A DNA stretch of 64,000 nucleotides from Yoonia sp. F2084L (GCF_023015625.1 NZ_JALKAH010000002.1:558001-622000), one strand, 5' to 3'; positions 26,593 through 35,285 are shown, numbered from the stretch's first letter. Numbers and translations: made by a program. Notes: generated from the letters alone by a model not told the origin.

Positions 26593-27563
26593 TGCACGTC
26601 CCTCACCCGCAGGCGCGGGTCAATTGCGACGTAGAGCAGATCAACAATCAGGTTCACCAGCACAAAGAAGAAGGCGATCACGACAAGGTAGACACCCATC
26701 ACCGGGATATCGACAAAGCGGATCGACTCCAGAAAGAGCAACCCCATACCAGGCCATTGAAAGACGCTCTCGGTCACGATGGAAAAGGCGATGACCCCCC
26801 CAAACTGCAACCCGATGATCGTAATCACCGGCACCATCGTATTGGCCAGAGCGTGTTTGTAATGCAGCCTGCGCATCGGCACACCGCGCGCCATCGCAAA
26901 GCGGATGTAGTCCGAGCGCATGACCTCCATCATCTCGGCCCGGACAAGACGCATAGTGAGGGTGAGTTGATAGACACCCAAGGTGATCGCAGGCAGCAGG
27001 AGCGCGCGCCATCCCTCGATTGTGAATAGCGAGGATTCCCATCCGCCAATCTGCACGGTACCGCCGCGCCCAAAGGTGGGCAGCCAGCCCAATTGCACGC
27101 CGAAGATGAAGATTAACATAATCCCAATCACAAAGGTTGGGATAGAGACACCGACAAGCGTGGTGAGCAGGATCGCTTGGGTCGGTATCCCGCGTGGGCG
27201 CAGTGCTGTGTAGACACCCGCAGGAATGCCGACCAACAGCGAAATCAACAATGCAACGACGCCAAGTTCAAGGGTGGCAGGGATACGGGTCGCGATCATC
27301 TCGGCCACTGGCTGCCGGGTCCGGTATGAAAACCCAAAATCACCTTGCAGCATATCGGCAGTAAAGCGGCCGAATTGCAGGATGAAAGGGTCGTTTAACC
27401 CCAGTTCCTCGCGCAACCGTTCCTGATCTGCGACCGAAGTTTCCACACCCGTCATCTGGGTGATCGGGTCACCCACAAAACGGAACAGGGAAAAGGCCAA
27501 AAAGGCGACGGCCAGCATCACAAAGACGGACTGCACCAGCCGTTTGAGGATGAAGTAAACCAT
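26589..27563 (-). CDS. Peptide ABC transporter permease (DppB type)
   Basis: A 324-residue permease starting MVYFILKRLVQSVFVMLAVAFLAF, the classic OppB/DppB N-terminus. GDFGFSYRTRQPV and the coupling loop MEVMRSDYIRFAMARGVPMRRLHYKHALAN are typical. It lies 24 bases after the binding-protein gene and overlaps the DppC-type gene by four bases. Confidence 0.93.
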   Translation of the reverse strand: MVYFILKRLVQSVFVMLAVAFLAFSLFRFVGDPITQMTGVETSVADQERLREELGLNDPFILQFGRFTADMLQGDFGFSYRTRQPVAEMIATRIPATLELGVVALLISLLVGIPAGVYTALRPRGIPTQAILLTTLVGVSIPTFVIGIMLIFIFGVQLGWLPTFGRGGTVQIGGWESSLFTIEGWRALLLPAITLGVYQLTLTMRLVRAEMMEVMRSDYIRFAMARGVPMRRLHYKHALANTMVPVITIIGLQFGGVIAFSIVTESVFQWPGMGLLFLESIRFVDIPVMGVYLVVIAFFFVLVNLIVDLLYVAIDPRLRVRDVQ

Positions 27564-27587
27564 CGCCTTTTTGCTATTCTACCGCGC

Positions 27588-29168
27588 TCAGTTCACGGTC
27601 ACCCAGCGCAACATAAAGAAGTTATCGGCACGTTGTGTGAGGTCCACATTGTCCTTGGCAGCCCAGATCAAAGGTTGCGTATAAAGCGGGATGTAAGCGA
27701 CCTCTTCCTGGGTGATCGCCACGACCTCATCAATCATGGCCTGACGGGTGGCCGGATCAATTTCCTGCTGGATCTGCGGCAGCAATTCATCGACGCGCGC
27801 GTTGGAATAGTTGCCGAAGTTCCAAGAGCCGAGCTTCTTTTCGTCGTCTTGGCTGTGCATCAAGAAGCGGATTGGGTGCTCCATATCGAATGTACCCGGG
27901 GACCAGCCCAAGAGGTACATGTCAAAGTCATCCTCGCGCAGCTGCGGCCAGTAATCACGGACCGGACCGGTGGACAGTTCGGCGTTCAGACCGACAGCGG
28001 CAAACATGGATGCGGCCGCACGGCACAGCGCCTCATCGTTGATGTAGCGATCATTGGTACACTTCAGGCCAAAGGAAAACCCGTCGGGATAACCCGCTTC
28101 TGCCAGCAGTTCGCGGGCGCGGTCAGGGTCGTATGCAGGACGGTCCTGATTGGCCTCGGAATAGCCAGAGATACCAGCAGGGACGAGTTGATTTGCCGGT
28201 TCGATCTTACCGCGGAACAGCACTCGGTCGATGGACGCGATGTCGATTGCATGGGCCGCCGCAAGACGGACGCGCGGATCGGTAAAGGGATTGGCATCTG
28301 TCACATCCGAAGAATATAGCAGCGTGTCATGCTCATGCCCAAAGCCAAACATGATCACACGGGTTTCTTCACCCTCCAGCACTTTGAAACCATCACGACC
28401 TTCGACCTGTTCGACATCCTGCAATGGGATCGGCTGGATAAAGTCGATTTCGCCGGACAGAAGTGCTGCCAAACCAGTGGCTGAGTTGCCAATCGGGGTG
28501 AACACGGCCTCGGTCACGTTATGCTGGGCGTCGTCCCACCATCCGTCATGCGGCACCAGCGTCGTGCGCACACCGGGGTCGCGACTGGCAACGGTGAACG
28601 GGCCAGTGCCGTTGACGTTCATCGTGGCAAAGTTTTCCGCATCGCGGGCGGGCAGGGCGGCATCGTTGCTTTCGGCCCAATCCTTATCAAGGATCATGAA
28701 GTTTGCGATTGAATCCGGAAACAACGGGTTCGGCGCGGTTGTGACAAAGTCGATGGTAAAGTCATCCACGACACGTACATCAGATACCGGCGCAAACCAG
28801 GATCGTACGTCCGCCGCCTCATCCGATGCACGCTGATAGGAAAACATGACGTCCTCTGCTGTGAATGCCGCACCATCCTGAAAGGTCACGCCCTCGCGCA
28901 GGTTAAAGCGCCAGCCGTTTTCATCCTCCAACGGTTCCCATGACACAGCCAACGACGGCTCAATCGACATATCCTGACCACGACGCACGAGGCCCTCGTA
29001 GACGTTGTTCAAGAACGACAGCACCGGGGCAGAGTTCACCGCATGCGGGTCCATCGTCTGCGGGTCAGTTGTTGACGCCCAACGCAGCGTTTCAGCAGAT
29101 ACACCCATCGCACAAAACGCCAGCGCACTCCCCAACAGGGCAGAATTTCGCAGATTTCGTCGTGTCAT
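27588..29168 (-). CDS. Peptide ABC transporter substrate-binding protein (SBP family 5)
   Basis: A 526-residue periplasmic binding protein. The N-terminus MTRRNLRNSALLGSALAFCAMGVSA is a signal peptide cut before ETLRWAS. LRWASTTDPQTMDPH, NNVYEGLVRRG, and FNLREGVTFQDGAAFTAEDVMFSYQR are signature blocks of DppA/OppA-like family 5 proteins. The ligand could be a dipeptide or another small compound. It heads the operon, with a GAGGGGAAAG ribosome site just upstream. Confidence 0.93.
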   Translation of the reverse strand: MTRRNLRNSALLGSALAFCAMGVSAETLRWASTTDPQTMDPHAVNSAPVLSFLNNVYEGLVRRGQDMSIEPSLAVSWEPLEDENGWRFNLREGVTFQDGAAFTAEDVMFSYQRASDEAADVRSWFAPVSDVRVVDDFTIDFVTTAPNPLFPDSIANFMILDKDWAESNDAALPARDAENFATMNVNGTGPFTVASRDPGVRTTLVPHDGWWDDAQHNVTEAVFTPIGNSATGLAALLSGEIDFIQPIPLQDVEQVEGRDGFKVLEGEETRVIMFGFGHEHDTLLYSSDVTDANPFTDPRVRLAAAHAIDIASIDRVLFRGKIEPANQLVPAGISGYSEANQDRPAYDPDRARELLAEAGYPDGFSFGLKCTNDRYINDEALCRAAASMFAAVGLNAELSTGPVRDYWPQLREDDFDMYLLGWSPGTFDMEHPIRFLMHSQDDEKKLGSWNFGNYSNARVDELLPQIQQEIDPATRQAMIDEVVAITQEEVAYIPLYTQPLIWAAKDNVDLTQRADNFFMLRWVTVN

Positions 29169-29441
29169 AGTCTTTCCCCTCAGGACAAATTACCCGCGCT
29201 ACAGTGACGGTAATCGGGCCGAGGTCAAGCAGGGGGCATCGGGTCGTCTGAGCGAATGCGATGGATGAAACGGCCGCTGGCATGCGAATTGGTTGGCAGA
29301 TGGGCGATTTGCGAAGATGGCCCAGTCAGGCCATTAGAGCGATCACAATCAATTTACGATGAAATGGCTCTTCGTTGTCATCCTCATCGGCCACTGCTCA
29401 GTTGTTACGATGAGCAACAAACGCTCTCTTATCAAATCACA

Positions 29442-29810
29442 CTATTTGGACCCATAGGCGTTGACGTCAGACACAGTCTTATGGGCCTTGATAATCCGCT
29501 TTGCGCTACGGTACTGGCTCCAAAGATAGAACGGGATCTGTAGCGCCCGGCCGGGGTTGTTGCGCAGATTGGGCATAATCGCGGGATATGCCAGCGTCTG
29601 AAAAGCTTCCGGCTTCATGTACCGAAAACGTTCAATTGCCACGCCGTCAATCTGCTCAACGACTGGCGCACCGGCATCATGTGGAGCAAGAATATAGAGG
29701 TTGTCATTTGGTCGGGCGGTCTTCCAGGCGCTGGCCTGCTCCATCACAAATGACGCCTGAGAGTCACCAGCGAAGCGCGGCAAGGTAGAGGTTAGGAAGA
29801 GTATGTTCAT
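29442..29810 (-). pseudogene. Truncated glycosyltransferase (N-terminal third of a GT4-like enzyme)
   Basis: From the ATG at 29810 there is a good glycosyltransferase N-terminus (MNILFLTSTLPRFAGDSQASFV, then LYILAPHDAGAPVVEQIDGV). The reading frame stops after 122 residues, where family members normally have about 370-400. Similarity fades near VSDVNAYGSK, where intact enzymes usually read a strand ending in an aromatic residue and then the glycan-binding loops. Nothing resembling the C-terminal nucleotide-binding domain is present in the next 270 bases. It looks like a deletion remnant at the edge of an accessory patch. Confidence 0.65.
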
Positions 29811-29997
29811 TGGCCTACTCGCGTCTCTGCCTTCAAGAGCCATAGGCGTCAGGCTTTCAGCAGTCGATTGGTTATGTTTGGTCTACCAGACAGCTAGCCG
29901 GTCAGCCGAAATGTAGCAACAACGGGCGCGGGACGCCACGACCCTCAAATTGAGGTAAACGGCTGATAAGGCATTAAGCGTCGCTGGCAGGACAAGG

Positions 29998-30020
29998 GTC
30001 AGGGCAGGCCACGACCTACG
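29998..30020 (-). repeat. REP-like palindrome, decayed copy (left border)
   Basis: On the plus strand GTCAGGGCAGGCCACGAC followed by CTACG. It differs at two positions from the copy at 30375-30397, and those changes break the stem. On the minus strand it begins with GTAG before the hairpin, as in REPs recognised by RAYT transposases. Confidence 0.6.
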
Positions 30021-30059
30021 TGCGGAAGCGCCTATTTGGCAGAAACGGTTTTGGGGTGC

Positions 30060-30116
30060 GCGCCGTCTTGGAAATGGTCCAGTGGACCATTTCAGGCGCT
30101 CACGGGCGGAGCCCCG
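30060..30116 (+). repeat. Palindromic repeat, copy 1 (upstream of RAYT remnant)
   Basis: A 57-base unit with a perfect ten-pair palindrome at 30071-30093 centred on GGTCCAGTGGACC, followed by a second small hairpin GGGC-GGA-GCCC. It is about 90% identical to the unit at 30272-30328. Inside the palindrome the difference is paired (T-A here, C-G there), so the fold is conserved. Confidence 0.8.
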
Positions 30117-30130
30117 GCGGCGGAGCCGAC

Positions 30131-30271
30131 CACATCCGGGATGACCGCGATTACGCGGCGCATGTGCAGCATTGTTGGATCAACCCGGTGAAACATGGGT
30201 TGGTAGAGGATGTGCGTGATTGGCCGTATTCGTCGTGGCATTGGGATTGTGGTGACGTCGGGCGGGGGTGA
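30131..30271 (+). pseudogene. C-terminal remnant of a REP-associated tyrosine transposase (RAYT)
   Basis: The frame encodes HIRDDRDYAAHVQHCWINP, then VKHGLVEDVRDWPYSSWHW, which matches the conserved C-terminal end of Y1/RAYT transposases (DYxxHVxYxxxNPVKHGLVxxxxDWPYSSFH). The catalytic HUH domain is missing, so only about 46 codons survive. The remnant begins 14 bases after one palindromic unit and the next unit starts directly after its stop. RAYTs mobilise REP palindromes; here only a relic remains. Confidence 0.75.
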
Positions 30272-30328
30272 GCGCCGTCTTGGAAACGGTCCAGTGGACC
30301 GTTTCAGGCGCGAACGGGCGGAGCCCCG
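30272..30328 (+). repeat. Palindromic repeat, copy 2 (downstream of RAYT remnant)
   Basis: Second 57-base unit, same orientation as copy 1, starting one base after the RAYT remnant stop. The central palindrome (30283-30305) carries C-G where copy 1 has T-A. Together the two units bracket the transposase remnant. Confidence 0.8.
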
Positions 30329-30374
30329 ACTTCCCCCGCCAATCCGGTGGGTGATGTGGGATGTTGGGGTGGGA

Positions 30375-30397
30375 GTCGGGGCAGGCCCCGACCTACG
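30375..30397 (-). repeat. REP-like GTAG hairpin (right border)
   Basis: Plus strand GTCGGGGCAGGCCCCGAC, a perfect eight-pair hairpin with a two-base loop, followed by CTACG. Read on the minus strand it is GTAG plus hairpin, the standard layout of RAYT-recognised REPs. With the decayed copy at 29998-30020 it forms direct repeats about 380 bases apart around the RAYT relic. Confidence 0.7.
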
Positions 30398-30407
30398 GAT
30401 CTGCTAG

Positions 30408-31109
30408 TTAGATGCGGTCAAAAAACTTTCGGCGGAGTGATGGGGCCAATGCCTTCAATCGCGGACTGATTTCTTTGTCATACACCCTGAAGCTCTCTCC
30501 ACGCATTTTGTGATCGCTGTCCTCATGAGACATCTCTCTTTCAACTATGGCATGAACAACCTGCTTAGAAATACCTTCGAATTCCTCCATAAGTTCTTGT
30601 TCAATAAATACCTCGTTGAGATACAAACAGTTTCGGAAGTCATTAAGTGCATTGCGGGCTGAGTTCAGTTGTTTCCAAAACGCAGCTTCTATGAATTCTT
30701 TTTGGTTATCTGAAGCATCAAGAATCTCCTGCATCACGGAAGGAAGTAGATCATATTGCTCTAAGACTTCTTTCATTTTCTGCGCCGACATATTCCGTAG
30801 ATTTGGGTAGCTCTGCAAAGGACTAACTAACGAACCTAAAGTACCAACTGACATGTTTGCCAATCGCCATAACTCGGAGAGCACTTCAAATTCTTTCTCT
30901 TGCGACTTAATCGTCTTGCTTAAAGCGCCGTCAACACTCGCACTCAGAGACTGTAGTTCTTTCGCGTTCTCATGCCTGTAAGCTTCAAGTTGCTGCTCGA
31001 ATTTTTGTTCAATCCAAGAAACAGCGAAGAATCTGAACGCCCCATATGCAACAACAGCTCCTCCACCACCTGAGGCAAGGACAGTTAGAACCATATCCGA
31101 AAAATCCAA
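30408..31109 (-). CDS. Membrane-anchored coiled-coil protein of unknown function
   Basis: About 233 residues. One N-terminal membrane segment (MVLTVLASGGGGAVVAYGAFRFF) is followed by WIEQKFEQQLEAYRHENAKELQSL, a charged coiled coil, then EKEFEVLSELWRLANMSVG and a helical C-terminal part. I recall an unnamed family with a similar anchor-coiled coil-EFEVL layout; no enzyme motif is seen. The gene is visibly AT-richer than its neighbours and sits between palindromic repeats, so horizontal acquisition is likely. The start is uncertain: TTG 31109 has GGGAG nine bases upstream, while TTG 31130 and ATG 31094 are alternatives. Confidence 0.65.
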   Translation of the reverse strand: MDFSDMVLTVLASGGGGAVVAYGAFRFFAVSWIEQKFEQQLEAYRHENAKELQSLSASVDGALSKTIKSQEKEFEVLSELWRLANMSVGTLGSLVSPLQSYPNLRNMSAQKMKEVLEQYDLLPSVMQEILDASDNQKEFIEAAFWKQLNSARNALNDFRNCLYLNEVFIEQELMEEFEGISKQVVHAIVEREMSHEDSDHKMRGESFRVYDKEISPRLKALAPSLRRKFFDRI

Positions 31110-31139
31110 TTCTGACCATCTCCCTTGCAACGCTATGTC

Positions 31140-31198
31140 GCGCGCCCGTCTTTCGGTTCAATCGCTCCACTGGAGCGTTTCATCCCTGCTACGCAGGG
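31140..31198 (+). repeat. Divergent third copy of the palindromic repeat at the thyX 3' end
   Basis: CGCTCCACTGGAGCG (31163-31177) and a second hairpin CCCTGC-TAC-GCAGGG (31184-31198) repeat the two-hairpin layout of the units at 30060 and 30272, including the preceding CGCGC(C)CGTCTT. Relative to those the stem carries a swapped G-C/C-G pair. The thyX stop codon lies in the loop of the second hairpin, so it may act as a transcript end or stabiliser. Confidence 0.5.
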
Positions 31199-32103
31199 TC
31201 GTTCAAGACCCCTTCAAACTCCCGCCATTCCCCCTTGGACATGCCAGAGGTCTCTTGCGTCACCTCTTCACCTTTAAGCATACGCCGCACGCAGTCAATC
31301 GCCTTGGAGGAGAGTGTGGCGCCGCCCATGCGGTAGTCTTCGAACGCGCCGTAGGCGGCAGGCACCCAGTCGGCGACGACTTTGCAGATCTCGTCGGCGT
31401 AGACCCGGATTTCGTATTGGGCGTGGCTGTCGGCCCGGAGCCGCAGGAAGTGGAAGAGGTTGTGCAGGTCCACCTTCCAGTACCATTGCGTATAGATGTT
31501 GGCGGGCAGGTTCATGCGGGCCAGTTCGCGGGCGAGGCCTTGTTGGCCATCGTCCGAGATCATCTCGGCGTAGTGGTCATAGCAGCGCGCGGCGTCGCCT
31601 TTGAGGTATTCCAGCACGCGGGCGGCCTCGTCCCCTGTCAGTGCCTCGCCCCGCCCCTGATTGTTGATCACCGATTGGGCGGCGAGTTTGTCGGGTTCGG
31701 GGATGTAGAATTCGCGGTCGAGGATCGAGTAGCGCGCGGAGTATTCGTTCACATTCGCCGTCCGGTGCCGGATCCATTGCCGCGCGACAAAGACAGGCAG
31801 TTTGACGTGCAGCTTGATCTCGCACATCTCGAACGGGGTGGAGTGCCAGTGGCGCATCAGGTAGCGGATCAGCCCTTCGTCATTTTGCACCGATTTGGTG
31901 CCTTTGCCGTAGGACACGCGGGCGGCCTGACAGATCGCCGCGTCGTCGCCCATATAGTCGATGACCCGGATGAACCCGTGGTCCAGCACGTCGTAGGCTT
32001 TGTACAGGTGCCCTTCCATCCCTTCGGCCACCGCACGCAATGTCGGTTTGGCGTTGCTGCGCAATTCGTCGATTTCGGCCTGTTGGTCTGGGGTGATGGG
32101 CAT
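31189..32103 (-). CDS. thyX: FAD-dependent thymidylate synthase ThyX
   Basis: A 304-residue flavin-dependent thymidylate synthase, converting dUMP to dTMP with methylene-THF and NADPH. The ThyX motif is [14 protein letters not shown] about residues 112-125. HWHSTPFEM precedes it, and [22 protein letters not shown] near the C-terminus holds further FAD and dUMP contacts. It is somewhat longer than the 220-250 residue thermophile enzymes, as usual in alphaproteobacteria. The ATG at 32103 is chosen; an upstream in-frame start would add 22 basic residues. Confidence 0.96.
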   Translation of the reverse strand: MPITPDQQAEIDELRSNAKPTLRAVAEGMEGHLYKAYDVLDHGFIRVIDYMGDDAAICQAARVSYGKGTKSVQNDEGLIRYLMRHWHSTPFEMCEIKLHVKLPVFVARQWIRHRTANVNEYSARYSILDREFYIPEPDKLAAQSVINNQGRGEALTGDEAARVLEYLKGDAARCYDHYAEMISDDGQQGLARELARMNLPANIYTQWYWKVDLHNLFHFLRLRADSHAQYEIRVYADEICKVVADWVPAAYGAFEDYRMGGATLSSKAIDCVRRMLKGEEVTQETSGMSKGEWREFEGVLNDPA

Positions 32104-32300
32104 CTGCGGTCTCCGATGTCGGTTGAGTCGCGCTACTATAGAAAATGGGAGGCCCTGATAAAACAACATATAGTGGTTGAGCGTATAATTATATCAACAG
32201 ATGTGAGTTGACATGGGGTGGTGGGGCAGAGAGTTTGGCCCGCGCGAAGGCAGGATTGGGACTGCTTTGCGTCCGGTTTTGGCAAAGCAGAAGGTCCAAC

Positions 32301-33692
32301 ATGCTGAACTCAAAGATCATTGCGATCTTACTGGCACTTTGCGGCACAGCGGCAGTGGCCCAGGACAGCGTCCAGGTGCCGATTGATCAGGCCGCCTCTA
32401 TCGCCGCCCAAGCGTTGCGCGGTGGCGATCCGGCACTGGCCTTGCAGATTGCCGAGGCGGTTTTGTCCCAACGTCCTGATGATCGCACCGCCCTGATTGT
32501 GGTTGCCGCTGCCGCCCCACAGTTGGGTGATGCTGAAAAAGGGCGCCGTGCGGGCGCGCGGGCCTGGTACCTGTCGCAAAGTGATGTCCAGAAATATGAG
32601 GCGGCGCGGCTGACGGCGCTGGCCGCTACGAATGAGGAACGCTTTACCCTGTCGACATTCTGGTTGCGCCGCGCCTTGACCGTTGCGCCCAATGAAGAAG
32701 AGCGCGCGCGCACCTTGAAAGACGCCCGCATTGTCAGGCAGCGCAATCCGTTGGCGTTTCAGGTATCGGGGTCGCTGGTGCCGTCGAACAACATCAATGG
32801 TGGCGCGGATGAGCAATCTGACGCTGTGGTCGATACGCCATTTGGTGAAACTGACGAAACACTCTCGCCGGACTCGCTGGCGTTGGAAGGCTGGCGTGCC
32901 TCTTTGAGCTTTGGCGCTCAGTACCGTTTTCAGGAAAACCAGAATAGTCGCACAACCGCAGGTCTGCGGTCGCAGCTCGCGCGGGCTTATGTGACCGACG
33001 ACGTATCCATACCAGACGACGCATTCGACACCGCGTATTACGAATTGTCATTGACCCATGATCGCGCCTTGGAGAACGGCACCGTGAGTGTGACCGCATC
33101 ACGCGGTCTGTTTGAATATCGCGACCTCGACTTTGATGCGTGGACAACGGATTACGAAAACTATGATATCTGGCGTTTGGGCATCAGCCGCCAGTTTTCG
33201 GTGGCGGAGCGCACGCTGTTGTCGCTTTCAGCGCGGCGCGAGTGGTTGGAGTACCTTGAACCGGGCATCGGAGACGTTGACCGCGTGAACCTAACCGCCG
33301 GCATAACCCACCAGTTGCCCAGCGGAGACCGCGTCGGCGCGACGCTTTCGGTCACCGACAGCGAGGGCCGCGACAATGCGAACTACACCTCGCGCGATCA
33401 TGCCCTCGGCCTGAACTATGGCGTCGCGGAACCCCTTGGTCCTGTCAGCATATCCGTCGGCGGCGGCCTGAGATGGAGCGACTATCCGGACTATCGTTTC
33501 GGATTTACAATCCCGGAAGGCGGGCGGCAGGACACCACCATATCTTCCAACATAAACATCGGATTTCCCGATATTTCATATGCAGGCTTTACGCCCGGAC
33601 TACGGATTGATGCATCCGCGACAGAAAGCAACGTCAGCCGATTTGACCGCACGACAGTTTCGGTGGGGCTGACGATTACGTCGCAGTTTTAG
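32301..33692 (+). CDS. Outer-membrane TPR/beta-barrel protein, Slam-like
   Basis: A 463-residue protein. A signal peptide (MLNSKIIAILLALCGTAAVAQ) is followed by about 140 residues of alpha-helical TPR-like repeats (AAQALRGGDPALALQIAEAVL and similar), then roughly 300 residues of alternating beta strands ending in Phe (ITSQF), as outer-membrane barrels do. N-terminal TPR plus C-terminal barrel is the layout of surface lipoprotein assembly modulators (Slam/DUF560). No surface lipoprotein partner gene is adjacent, so the role is inferred from layout. AGAAGG is six bases before the ATG at 32301. Divergent from thyX. Confidence 0.6.
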   Translation: MLNSKIIAILLALCGTAAVAQDSVQVPIDQAASIAAQALRGGDPALALQIAEAVLSQRPDDRTALIVVAAAAPQLGDAEKGRRAGARAWYLSQSDVQKYEAARLTALAATNEERFTLSTFWLRRALTVAPNEEERARTLKDARIVRQRNPLAFQVSGSLVPSNNINGGADEQSDAVVDTPFGETDETLSPDSLALEGWRASLSFGAQYRFQENQNSRTTAGLRSQLARAYVTDDVSIPDDAFDTAYYELSLTHDRALENGTVSVTASRGLFEYRDLDFDAWTTDYENYDIWRLGISRQFSVAERTLLSLSARREWLEYLEPGIGDVDRVNLTAGITHQLPSGDRVGATLSVTDSEGRDNANYTSRDHALGLNYGVAEPLGPVSISVGGGLRWSDYPDYRFGFTIPEGGRQDTTISSNINIGFPDISYAGFTPGLRIDASATESNVSRFDRTTVSVGLTITSQF

Positions 33693-33700
33693 GTTTGAGA

Positions 33701-33775
33701 TGGTGCTGTGAGGGAGGATCGAACTCCCGACCTCACCCTTACCAAGGGTGTGCTCTACCACTGAGCTACCACAGC
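33701..33775 (-). tRNA. tRNA-Thr (anticodon GGT)
   Basis: On the minus strand GCTGTGG pairs with TCACAGC (one G-T pair). The D arm is GCTC-AGTGGTA-GAGC, the anticodon stem CACCC/GGGTG holds TTGGTAA (anticodon GGT), and the T loop is TTCGATC. The CCA is encoded at 33701-33703. Confidence 0.97.
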
Positions 33776-33863
33776 ATCCGGTGATGCGGGGGATTAGACG
33801 CAATCGTCCTTTGGTGCAAGCCCTCTCTGGACGGTTTTTGCGCGTATTGATAAGACCGCTGTC

Positions 33864-34013
33864 ATGAGCGACAAAGACACCCAGAGTAAAACAGGCAAGA
33901 TTGCCAAAACCCGCGAAGATCGCCTTAAGGCGGCACTCAAGGCCAACATGGCCAAACGCAAGGCACAGGCGCGTGCACGCGGCACTGACGCCCAAAAAGA
34001 AAAGAAAGAGTAG
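33864..34013 (+). CDS. Small basic protein upstream of murA
   Basis: A 49-residue Lys/Arg/Ala-rich protein (MSDKDTQSKTGKIAKTRED, then RLKAALKANMAKRKAQARAR). It lies directly between tRNA-Thr and murA, with seven bases to the murA start. I recall a similar small basic ORF before murA in other Rhodobacterales, which supports it being a real gene. It has no recognisable domain; the composition suggests nucleic-acid or ribosome binding, but this is only a guess. Confidence 0.6.
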   Translation: MSDKDTQSKTGKIAKTREDRLKAALKANMAKRKAQARARGTDAQKEKKE

Positions 34014-34019
34014 GCAGGC

Positions 34020-35285
34020 ATGGATTCCATTGTGGTTACAGGCGGGACACCGCTAAAGGGCAAGATTGCGATTGCGGGGGCCAAGAACGCGGCTCTCACC
34101 TTGATGCCCGCAACGCTGCTGTCGGAAGAGCCGTTAACGCTGACCAACGCCCCCCGGTTGTCGGACATCAAGACCATGACGGCATTGTTGCAATCCTTGG
34201 GTGTTGAAGTGACCTCGATGCAGGATGGCAAGGTACAGGTGTTGTCCTCTCATGCCATGACATCGACGACTGCTGACTATGAGATTGTGCGCAAGATGCG
34301 CGCCTCGAACCTTGTGCTTGGCCCTTTGCTCGCCCGACATCACCGGGCGGTCGTGTCTTTGCCCGGTGGTTGTGCCATTGGGGCGCGTCCGATGGATATT
34401 CACGTCACAGCGCTTGAGGCGATGGGGGCGGAGATTGAACTGAAGGACGGCTATCTGCATGCCAAGGCCCCCGGCGGGTTGAAGGGTGCAAAAGTGCCTT
34501 TGCGTTTTGCCTCGGTCGGCGCAACCGAGAACGTGCTGATGGCCGCGACCTTGGCCAAAGGCACGACCGTGATTGAAAATGCAGCACGCGAGCCAGAGAT
34601 TGTTGATCTGGCGAAATGCCTGCGCAGCATGGGCGCGCAGATTGAGGGTGAGGGCACGAGCACGATTACCATTCAGGGTGTTGATCGCCTTGGCGCCGCG
34701 ACCCATCCGGTTGTGACCGACCGTATTGAACTTGGTACTTATATGCTGGCCCCGGTGTTTGCCGGGGGTGAGGTTGAATGCCTAGGTGGCCGTCTTGATT
34801 TGGTGGGATCGTTTGTTGAGAAACTGGATGCGGCTGGTGTCGATGTGACCGAAACGCCGGATGGTTTGAAGGTGAAGCGCCGCACAGATCGTGCAAAGGC
34901 TGTCGATGTAACAACCGAAGTGTTCCCCGGGTTTCCCACCGATTTGCAGGCCCAGATGATGGCGATGCTTTGCACGGCAGAAGGTACATCCGTGCTGGAA
35001 GAAAAGATTTTCGAGAACCGCTTTATGCATGCCCCCGAGTTGATCCGCATGGGGGCTGATATTGAGGTGCATGGTGGTATCGCGACCGTGCGCGGTGTCG
35101 AGCGCTTGAAAGGTGCGCCTGTGATGGCGACGGATTTGCGCGCCTCGGTGTCGCTGATCCTTGCAGGCCTTGCCGCCGAGGGCGAGACAACCGTCAGCCG
35201 CATTTACCATCTTGATCGCGGGTATGAGCATATCGAAGAAAAGCTCAGCGCTGTCGGTGCCAAAATCGAACGGGTGTCTGCATGA
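34020..35285 (+). CDS. murA: UDP-N-acetylglucosamine 1-carboxyvinyltransferase MurA
   Basis: A 421-residue enzyme for the first committed step of peptidoglycan synthesis, joining phosphoenolpyruvate to UDP-GlcNAc. The Lys-Asn pair (GAKNAALTL, Lys22-Asn23), the active-site loop Cys118 in [13 protein letters not shown] and the C-terminal [17 protein letters not shown] are all present. The loop Cys is the residue that fosfomycin alkylates, so the enzyme should be sensitive. The DUF2948 gene overlaps the stop by four bases. Confidence 0.98.
   Translation: MDSIVVTGGTPLKGKIAIAGAKNAALTLMPATLLSEEPLTLTNAPRLSDIKTMTALLQSLGVEVTSMQDGKVQVLSSHAMTSTTADYEIVRKMRASNLVLGPLLARHHRAVVSLPGGCAIGARPMDIHVTALEAMGAEIELKDGYLHAKAPGGLKGAKVPLRFASVGATENVLMAATLAKGTTVIENAAREPEIVDLAKCLRSMGAQIEGEGTSTITIQGVDRLGAATHPVVTDRIELGTYMLAPVFAGGEVECLGGRLDLVGSFVEKLDAAGVDVTETPDGLKVKRRTDRAKAVDVTTEVFPGFPTDLQAQMMAMLCTAEGTSVLEEKIFENRFMHAPELIRMGADIEVHGGIATVRGVERLKGAPVMATDLRASVSLILAGLAAEGETTVSRIYHLDRGYEHIEEKLSAVGAKIERVSA

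Noticed and set aside
30408-31109. Calling the orphan a phage-defence gene
   Set aside because: Only a membrane anchor and coiled coil are seen; no effector domain or defence neighbours.
31135-32211. Plus-strand open frame of 358 codons
   Set aside because: Antisense to thyX, which carries the complete ThyX motif; the opposite product is low-complexity Val/Gly/His.
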